A DNA stretch of 42,230 bases. It comes from a virus. The stretch lies in IMG/VR virus record IMGVR_UViG_3300030060_003155, positions 1 to 42,230 of that record. One strand, given 5' to 3'. Under the pieces are notes generated by a model that searched no databases, was not told where the DNA came from, and saw only the letters and a list, made by a program, of their open reading frames with translations. The position numbers and the translations under genes were made by a program. Below, in pieces: positions 4,753-10,221 of the stretch (position 1 is its first letter; each line of letters opens with the position of its first letter).

Positions 4753-4780
4753 TAGACTTTCTCGGATAATACATTATTAT
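4753..4780 (+). promoter_or_regulatory. promoter of the 4838 operon with inverted operator-like site
   Basis: TAGACT (4753-4758), 16 nt, TATTAT (4775-4780). TTCTCGGATAA (4759-4769) is the operator-like motif in the opposite orientation. TATGTTT (4786-4792) and AAACATA (4795-4801) form a 7-bp hairpin at the predicted transcript start. Confidence 0.6.
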
Positions 4781-4820
4781 TAAAGTATGTTTAAAAACAT
4801 ATTTTTGAAACCAAATAACT

Positions 4821-4828
4821 AAACGGAG
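4821..4828 (+). promoter_or_regulatory. AAACGGAG ribosome-binding site, copy 5
   Basis: It sits 9 nt before the ATG at 4838. Confidence 0.8.
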
Positions 4829-4837
4829 TTTAAAACA

Positions 4838-5173
4838 ATGGTAAAAAAAATCGTAAACAAAAAGCAGTATCTTAATAGTTTAATTATTAGAATAGAGCAA
4901 TTAGAGAAACAGAGAAAAGAAATTTCAAAGTCTATTGCTAATTCAAAAAAAGACGCAATTAAATTATTAGGAAAAAAAGTATCTCATACTTTTGATAATC
5001 AATTAGAAAAAATTGTATTACAGATAATTAAAAGTACAGACTATATTCTTGATACTCAAAAATTAAAAGATGACAATCTTTATGAGAAGTATAAAACGAA
5101 ACCTAGAAATACAGTAAAATTTCATATTACTAGAGAAGTTTTAAATGTTACTTCAAAAAAGAGAAAAGCATAA
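4838..5173 (+). CDS. basic coiled-coil hypothetical protein (111 aa)
   Basis: Not recognised. Residues 5-45 have heptad-like Leu/Ile spacing and many Lys/Glu, so a coiled coil is likely, and the tail ends in a basic SKKRKA. It is the first gene of a four-gene operon (4838-5769) in which each stop overlaps or nearly touches the next start. No enzymatic motif is seen. Its net positive charge is compatible with nucleic-acid binding, which is inference. Confidence 0.6.
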   Translation: MVKKIVNKKQYLNSLIIRIEQLEKQRKEISKSIANSKKDAIKLLGKKVSHTFDNQLEKIVLQIIKSTDYILDTQKLKDDNLYEKYKTKPRNTVKFHITREVLNVTSKKRKA

Positions 5174-5415
5174 TGAGTGATATTTTTGAATTAATAACAA
5201 ATAATAATTTGGTTACTCAATCAAGAGTAACCGAATTATCAAACAATATTTCTAGTGAACAAAAAAAGCAGTTAAATTATCAGATGCTATATTCTAAATT
5301 AGAACAAGCGATTTGCGAAACGAAAGCAGAATTTCCAAATACAGAAACGACTAATTTTTTAATGAATAGAGTAAATGAATATTTAGCAGAAATTCAATCA
5401 ATAATTAGGAGATAA
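5173..5415 (+). CDS. hypothetical helical protein (80 aa)
   Basis: Not recognised. The ATG overlaps the stop of the previous gene by one base (TAATG), so translation is coupled. It is mostly helical (FELITNNN, LYSKLEQAI, LMNRVNEYLAEIQ) with one Cys. Codons 14-20 lie inside a perfect 8-bp inverted repeat, GGTTACTC/GAGTAACC (5211-5232), which may fold in the mRNA. Confidence 0.6.
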   Translation: MSDIFELITNNNLVTQSRVTELSNNISSEQKKQLNYQMLYSKLEQAICETKAEFPNTETTNFLMNRVNEYLAEIQSIIRR

Positions 5416-5420
5416 AAAAA

Positions 5421-5678
5421 ATGAAAAAATATTATTCAAAAGAGGATTTAAAAAAAGATATTCAAGAATTAACAATCGAAACCGAAAGGTTTCGATTGTT
5501 ATCAAGAGTGATAAAAGTACAAGTCCACATTGCTAAACTTGAGAGAGACAAGTACAGTACAAAAGTAATAGACTTTTGGAAAAATGTTTATAAAGAATTG
5601 AGAACTAAACAAGTGATGAATAATTACAGTTTTACTACATCTCAATTCGCATTTAGTGATAGGTTTAACAATGACTAA
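5421..5678 (+). CDS. hypothetical charged helical protein (85 aa)
   Basis: Not recognised. The protein is Lys/Glu-rich and helical from about residue 6 to 65, with an aromatic Asn/Ser-rich tail. Codons 17-27 form a perfect 14-bp RNA hairpin capped by GAAA (5470-5501). GGAG in TTAGGAGAT lies 10 nt before the ATG. The last codons overlap the start of the 32-aa membrane peptide by 8 nt. Confidence 0.6.
   Translation: MKKYYSKEDLKKDIQELTIETERFRLLSRVIKVQVHIAKLERDKYSTKVIDFWKNVYKELRTKQVMNNYSFTTSQFAFSDRFNND
5470..5501 (+). other. perfect 14-bp hairpin with GAAA tetraloop inside a CDS
   Basis: TAACAATCGAAACC (5470-5483) pairs without mismatch with GGTTTCGATTGTTA (5488-5501) over a GNRA-type GAAA loop, 50 nt into the coding sequence. 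Confidence 0.85.
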
Positions 5679-5769
5679 AATTTGCATATTAATTTTTTTA
5701 GGATTCTCTGTATTGTGGACTTTAGGTTGGTTGTCATATTTTATTTATGATTTCTTTATAAAATTCTAA
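5671..5769 (+). CDS. 32-aa single-span membrane peptide
   Basis: The ATG overlaps the end of the previous gene by 8 nt. The peptide begins MTKICILIFLGFSVLW and continues through an aromatic region (WLSYFIYDFF) to a Lys-Phe end: a short cytoplasmic start and one membrane helix. It is the last gene of its operon and a strong terminator follows 18 nt after the stop. It might be a small holin, pinholin or membrane-active effector; the sequence alone cannot decide. Confidence 0.55.
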   Translation: MTKICILIFLGFSVLWTLGWLSYFIYDFFIKF

Positions 5770-5787
5770 AACAGATAATCCCATTTT

Positions 5788-5822
5788 AACGGCAATCTTT
5801 TTTTAAGGTTGCCGTTTTTTTT
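5788..5822 (+). terminator. strong intrinsic terminator of the 4838-5769 operon
   Basis: AACGGCAATCTT (5788-5799) and AAGGTTGCCGTT (5805-5816) form a 12-bp stem with one T-G pair and a T5 loop, followed by six more T. Confidence 0.92.
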
Positions 5823-5906
5823 ATTGTAATTTTAGAAGGCTCTTTTCTTTATAGTTTTATAAACTTGTAAAAAATGCATTCCCGACACAGCGACACCGTA
5901 CACCTG

Positions 5907-5935
5907 TTGACACGCCTAGTTTAGGCCAGTTGAAT
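5907..5935 (+). promoter_or_regulatory. possible upstream terL promoter with dyad
   Basis: TTGACA (5907-5912), 17 nt, TTGAAT (5930-5935). GCCTA (5914-5918) and TAGGC (5922-5926) form a dyad inside the spacer, a possible operator. The -10 is weak. Confidence 0.4.
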
Positions 5936-5946
5936 ACATGTATATA

Positions 5947-5975
5947 TTGCTAAAACGATATGGGTATTGTATAAA
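5947..5975 (+). promoter_or_regulatory. terL-proximal promoter, leaderless geometry
   Basis: TTGCTA (5947-5952), 17 nt, TATAAA (5970-5975). Only 6 nt separate the -10 from the terL ATG, so the transcript would begin at or next to the start codon. No Shine-Dalgarno site is present. Confidence 0.55.
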
Positions 5976-5981
5976 TAGATT

Positions 5982-7457
5982 ATGCAAACAGATTTAATGA
6001 CAACAGAAAATCTTAGACTGGAAGTTGAAAAGAAATGGATAGAACATATAAGATTATCTCAAGATAATTTTTTATATTTTGTAAAAGAAATATGGCCCGA
6101 GTTTATATATAGAAAAACAAAAAACCAAAATAATTATGGTCATCATCAGTTAATAGCTAATCAATTTACTAAAATATCTGACGAAAAAAAAGGGAGGCTC
6201 ATTATAAATATGCCTCCAAGACACACGAAATCTGAGTTTGCTTCCGTATACTTCCCTGCCTGGATTATAGGAAAGAATCCTAAAATGAAAATTATGCAAG
6301 TTTCTCATAACACCGAACTTGCAGTAAGGTTCGGTAGTAAGGTTCGAAACATTATTGACTCACCAGAATACAAACAAATTTTTGGGGATGTGAAACTTCG
6401 TGAGGACTCCAAAGCAAAAGGTAGATGGGAAACAAATCAAGGTGGAGAATATTATGCTGCTGGTGTTGGTGCGAGTATCACGGGTCGTGGAGCAGACTTA
6501 TTGATTATTGATGATCCACACACGGAACAAGATGCAATGTCAGATATGGCTATGGAGCGTGCGTATGAATGGTACACATCAGGACCCAGACAAAGATTAC
6601 AACCTGGAGGTTCCATACTTTTGGTAATGACACGATGGGCCGAGGATGATTTGACTGGCAGATTACTCAAGGCTCAAACCCAACCGAAAGCAGATGAGTG
6701 GCAGCAAATATCTTTTCCTGCAATACTACCATCAGGTAATCCTGTATGGCCTGAGTATTGGAACCTAGAAGATTTAGAAAAGGTAAAAGCATCTATACCA
6801 ATTCGTAATTGGTCAGCTCAATATATGCAAGAACCAACTTCTGACGAAGGAGCAATAATAAAAAGAGAGTGGTGGCAAGAGTGGACAGGACATGGTGTTC
6901 CTAATTTAGTGCATGTTATACAAAGTTATGATACAGCATTTAGTAAAAAAGAAACAGCAGACTATTCTGCGATAACGACTTGGGGTATTTTTTTTCCTGA
7001 AGAAGGTGGACCTCCTCAAGTAATTTTACTTGATGCTTTTCGAGGTAAGTATGATTTTCCTGAATTAAAAGTTGTAGCACAAGATGCATATAATTACTGG
7101 GAACCCGAAACAGTAATCATAGAACAAAAAGCAAGTGGTGAACCTTTAACACAAGAGTTTAGAAGAATGGGAATACCTGTTGTTCCTTTTACACCTAGTA
7201 AGGGAAATGATAAATACACAAGAGTAAACGCAGTAGCACCTTTGTTTGAAAGTGGTTCAATTTGGTACCCTGAAGGTGAAAGGTTTGCAGAAGAAGTTAT
7301 AGACGAATGTGCAGCTTTTCCTAATGGAGCCAATGATGATTATGTCGATAGCACAACACAAGCGATGTTAAGGTATCGCCAAGGCAACTTTGTTGAGCTA
7401 TACTCAGATTATATGGACAATGAAGAAAGAGCTCCTAAACAATATAAATATTATTGA
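5982..7457 (+). CDS. terL: terminase large subunit
   Basis: The 491-residue packaging motor and nuclease is complete. The ATPase part has a Walker A variant PPRHTKS (78-84), Walker B LLIIDD (173-178) and the coupling motif MTRW (216-219). The RNase-H-like nuclease part has SYDTAF with Asp317, IIEQKASG with Glu381, and NDDYVDS (Asp453, Asp456). These are the hallmarks of phage TerL, which docks on the portal, drives DNA into the head and cuts it. The ATG at 5982 has no Shine-Dalgarno site; MTTEN at 5997 is an alternative start. The C-terminal tail is acidic, then basic. Its separation from terS by an accessory island is unusual. Confidence 0.95.
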   Translation: MQTDLMTTENLRLEVEKKWIEHIRLSQDNFLYFVKEIWPEFIYRKTKNQNNYGHHQLIANQFTKISDEKKGRLIINMPPRHTKSEFASVYFPAWIIGKNPKMKIMQVSHNTELAVRFGSKVRNIIDSPEYKQIFGDVKLREDSKAKGRWETNQGGEYYAAGVGASITGRGADLLIIDDPHTEQDAMSDMAMERAYEWYTSGPRQRLQPGGSILLVMTRWAEDDLTGRLLKAQTQPKADEWQQISFPAILPSGNPVWPEYWNLEDLEKVKASIPIRNWSAQYMQEPTSDEGAIIKREWWQEWTGHGVPNLVHVIQSYDTAFSKKETADYSAITTWGIFFPEEGGPPQVILLDAFRGKYDFPELKVVAQDAYNYWEPETVIIEQKASGEPLTQEFRRMGIPVVPFTPSKGNDKYTRVNAVAPLFESGSIWYPEGERFAEEVIDECAAFPNGANDDYVDSTTQAMLRYRQGNFVELYSDYMDNEERAPKQYKYY

Positions 7458-7464
7458 GGATGAA

Positions 7465-7581
7465 ATGATAAAAAAAATTAAAGAGGTATTTACAAAAATA
7501 AAAAAAAGATTGTTTGGTAAACTTTGTGAATGTATGCCTAAAAAGAAAAAAGGCAGAAGAGGTAGACCAAAAAAGAAATGA
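7465..7581 (+). CDS. 38-aa basic peptide with an AT-hook motif
   Basis: TTGAGGATGAAATG gives an AGGA site 4 nt before the ATG. The upstream in-frame ATG lies inside terL and has no such site. The peptide has a basic amphipathic helix, then FGKLCECMPKKKK and RRGRPKKK. RGRP flanked by Lys/Arg is the AT-hook core, which binds the minor groove of AT-rich DNA. It overlaps the next gene by 4 nt (ATGA). In an AT-rich genome, between the terminase and large-protein genes, it could aid packaging or DNA condensation; that is inference. Confidence 0.55.
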   Translation: MIKKIKEVFTKIKKRLFGKLCECMPKKKKGRRGRPKKK

Positions 7582-9932
7582 CAGAAGAAACAAACAAGAC
7601 ACAAGATGAAGATGGTTTAAGTTTTTTAGAAGGCTTGGGTGCTGTTGGTGCGACAGGACTAGGAATAGTTGGTGCCTTAAATAGAAAACAGATAGTAAAA
7701 AACATAGGTCAATACATTAAACCTAAATTAGGTTTACTTAATCCTGATTTACAAAAACCACTAAACTTACAAGAAAAAGGAACAACAGCTTTATTAGTAG
7801 ACAAGCCAGAAGTCCTTCCTGCACCTATACAAAAAAGTGTTGCAGAATCTTTGGTTAATGTCACAGCAGAAAGACAAGTATTAGACGATGTGGCTGAGAG
7901 AGTAAAAAAGAATCCTTTAACATTGGGTGGTCTAGCAGATCCAAATAGTGATGCGTATGGAATAGGTTCAGCCCTATATGATTTTGTTGCATTGAATACA
8001 CCTATGAAAGCAAAGCCAATACAATACTGGGAAGATTTTTTTAAGAGAGATATGCGATTAAAATATACCGGAAAAAACGGAACGATGTATGAAACAAAAG
8101 TAAGACAACAAGAAGTAGAGGATGCGAACATTGCAGTATATGATGATAAAAATAAATTAGTATCTGGAGCTTTGTTTGAATTGAAAAATTCTTCCCTTGG
8201 TGCTGATGCTGTACTAGGCAGAACAGAGATATTAGATATGATATTTAACTCCCCTGTTAGCAGAATAAAAACTTTAGAGTATGGCACAAAAAATGTTGCT
8301 AAAACTATGAACACTTTTATAGACGATATTGATGAATTAAAACAAGCTTTGGGTAGTGTTGATGTGAAAGGAATAAATTTAGCTAAAAGAGCAGACTATG
8401 CGTTGTTTTCATTAGAGAGCAAACTAAGTGACGGTATTAGATCTGGTTATAGTTTTGGTCATTTAACCAGTTTACTGAATGAAGCAAAACAAGTTCAAGA
8501 TGCTGGATTTTTTAAAGGCTATAAGAAAAAAGCCTTAGACGATTTTATAAAAAAAAATTATCCCAAAGCATTTAATTTTAATGATATTATGAAAGACAGT
8601 TCACAACTTGCAAAAACTTTTGATAGAAATAAAAGAGGACAAAACGCTGTACCACAAGATGTGTATGGTAATTATGATAAATACCGAGTCGCAGGAGGAG
8701 ATGATTATTTTGAAACCGTAGCATATATAGACAATGACTTAATAAAAAATTTAGATCCTAATTTAAGAAGCATTATTAAACATTTTCAAAGTGATGTTAG
8801 AGGAGAACAGTTGTTAGGACAACTAATGCATATACGAGGCACCACACGAAGTTTAGAAAACTCAAAAGAAAAAGTGTTAATGATTGATGAAATGCAATTT
8901 GATAACAATCAAACAAATCAAACAAAAGTTATAGAAATAAGAAATAGATTTGTAGATATGTTAAAAAGAAGTAATCCTAAATTATTTGAAGCAACAGATG
9001 CAGATATTAAAATTAAAAAAAAGCAATTAGATAAATTAAACCCTGATGAATTAGAAGCATTAAAAAAAGAAAAAAAAGAACAACTAATATTGAGAAGAGT
9101 TAATGAGGCTTTTAAAAAAGAGTTACCTAAAATAAGAGTTAATCCTTTTAATAGAGAAGGTTTAGATAAATTAGCTTTTGCTGCTAAACTAAAAGCTAAT
9201 GATCAATCTATTTATGAACTTGCAGTTAAAGGTTCAAAAATGAATAGGGAAGAATTAAATGAATTAAAAAGAATAGTAAAACAAAATGAGTATTTAAAAA
9301 CAGTCGATCTTAAAACTAGCAAACCACCACGAGTTACAGAAACTGAAAATATTAACTATATGCCTTTTCAAAAAAAAGAAGAGTGGGCTAGATATGGTGT
9401 CAATCTAATGTTAAAGAAAGCAGCCAAACAAGGTCTTGATTGGGTGGGAGTTACCCCTTTTGAAAGAGGACATTACAAAGCTGCAAGAAGTGTGGGTAAT
9501 GCAGAATTTTATGGTAACTATGAGGGCAAAGGTACACAGACTGCTTTACAGATGACAACAAGACAAGGTGTCACAAAAACTCCTGGCGAACAAGCAACGA
9601 TTCCACAACAAATGAGAATATTAGCAGAAAAATATGGATTAGATCCTGAGGTAGATATTAAACCAATTAGGGTGGCAAAATCAAATCCTGATAAGCCATA
9701 TAAGACAACTAAAAATGCTCAAGTATGGAATCCTATAACAGGTGAACAAGAAACTGTAGTAGAGCATGTTTCTTCACACAAATATAATTTCCAAGGCACA
9801 AAAAAAATATCAAAAGAAGATCCAAATGCATATTTTACAGTTTATGCTATGCGTGTAAAACCTTGGATGACAGATTTACCGATGCCTGTTTACAGACAGG
9901 GTGGATTAGCTGTAAACTTATTTAAGGTGTAA
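7578..9932 (+). CDS. large phage protein with EMQ/W-type domain (784 aa), between terL and portal
   Basis: The N-terminus has a Gly-rich hydrophobic stretch (GAVGATGLGIVGAL, about residues 21-34), then long charged helical regions. Around residue 435, VLMIDEMQFDNNQ, and around 594-628, PFQKKEEWARYGVNLMLKKAA with GLDWVGVTPFERGH (broken here for length), match in order a module I recall from many phage large and polyvalent proteins (an EiQSD-like motif followed by Pf...W..l.lkr.l..Aa..G.d.i.wt). The activity of that module is not known to me. The C-terminal region contains a Tyr/Pro-rich beta segment. It may be an internal virion protein or a modifying enzyme delivered with DNA. It starts 4 nt inside the AT-hook gene. 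Confidence 0.55.
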   Translation: MTEETNKTQDEDGLSFLEGLGAVGATGLGIVGALNRKQIVKNIGQYIKPKLGLLNPDLQKPLNLQEKGTTALLVDKPEVLPAPIQKSVAESLVNVTAERQVLDDVAERVKKNPLTLGGLADPNSDAYGIGSALYDFVALNTPMKAKPIQYWEDFFKRDMRLKYTGKNGTMYETKVRQQEVEDANIAVYDDKNKLVSGALFELKNSSLGADAVLGRTEILDMIFNSPVSRIKTLEYGTKNVAKTMNTFIDDIDELKQALGSVDVKGINLAKRADYALFSLESKLSDGIRSGYSFGHLTSLLNEAKQVQDAGFFKGYKKKALDDFIKKNYPKAFNFNDIMKDSSQLAKTFDRNKRGQNAVPQDVYGNYDKYRVAGGDDYFETVAYIDNDLIKNLDPNLRSIIKHFQSDVRGEQLLGQLMHIRGTTRSLENSKEKVLMIDEMQFDNNQTNQTKVIEIRNRFVDMLKRSNPKLFEATDADIKIKKKQLDKLNPDELEALKKEKKEQLILRRVNEAFKKELPKIRVNPFNREGLDKLAFAAKLKANDQSIYELAVKGSKMNREELNELKRIVKQNEYLKTVDLKTSKPPRVTETENINYMPFQKKEEWARYGVNLMLKKAAKQGLDWVGVTPFERGHYKAARSVGNAEFYGNYEGKGTQTALQMTTRQGVTKTPGEQATIPQQMRILAEKYGLDPEVDIKPIRVAKSNPDKPYKTTKNAQVWNPITGEQETVVEHVSSHKYNFQGTKKISKEDPNAYFTVYAMRVKPWMTDLPMPVYRQGGLAVNLFKV

Positions 9933-9933
9933 T

Positions 9934-10221
9934 ATGAGTGATAAAAAAGAAAAAGGTCTTGCAGCTCTTAAGCTAGGGCAAAAACTATTAGAAAAACCTA
10001 AAAGAAGACGAAGAAGAAGAAGCTCTTTAATTAGAAGAGTTGTTGCAAAAAACCAAGCATTAAGAAAAGCAGATATTAAAAAAGGTAAACAGTTTACAAT
10101 GCCTTTTGAATCTATTGAATCAATGGGAAAAAAATTTAGAAAAGTTACTGCAAAAAATGGTACATTAGTAAAATGCCCAACTAAACTAGAAAGAAAAAGC
10201 AAAGTAACGAGGATTACATGA
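9934..10221 (+). CDS. Arg/Lys-rich small protein (95 aa)
   Basis: Residues 22-36 include a run of six Arg (KRRRRRRSS) followed by more Lys/Arg to about residue 52; the last third has KCPTKLERKSK with one Cys. The stop of the 784-aa gene lies 1 nt before the ATG and the end overlaps the portal gene by 4 nt, so it is coupled to both. Its strong basic charge suits binding to DNA in the head or during packaging. Not recognised beyond composition. Confidence 0.6.
   Translation: MSDKKEKGLAALKLGQKLLEKPKRRRRRRSSLIRRVVAKNQALRKADIKKGKQFTMPFESIESMGKKFRKVTAKNGTLVKCPTKLERKSKVTRIT

Noticed and set aside
7709-8314. 201-aa minus-strand ORF inside the 784-aa gene
   Set aside because: It lies wholly within a strongly coding plus frame, has no ribosome site and reads as Ser/Phe/Leu-rich shadow translation.
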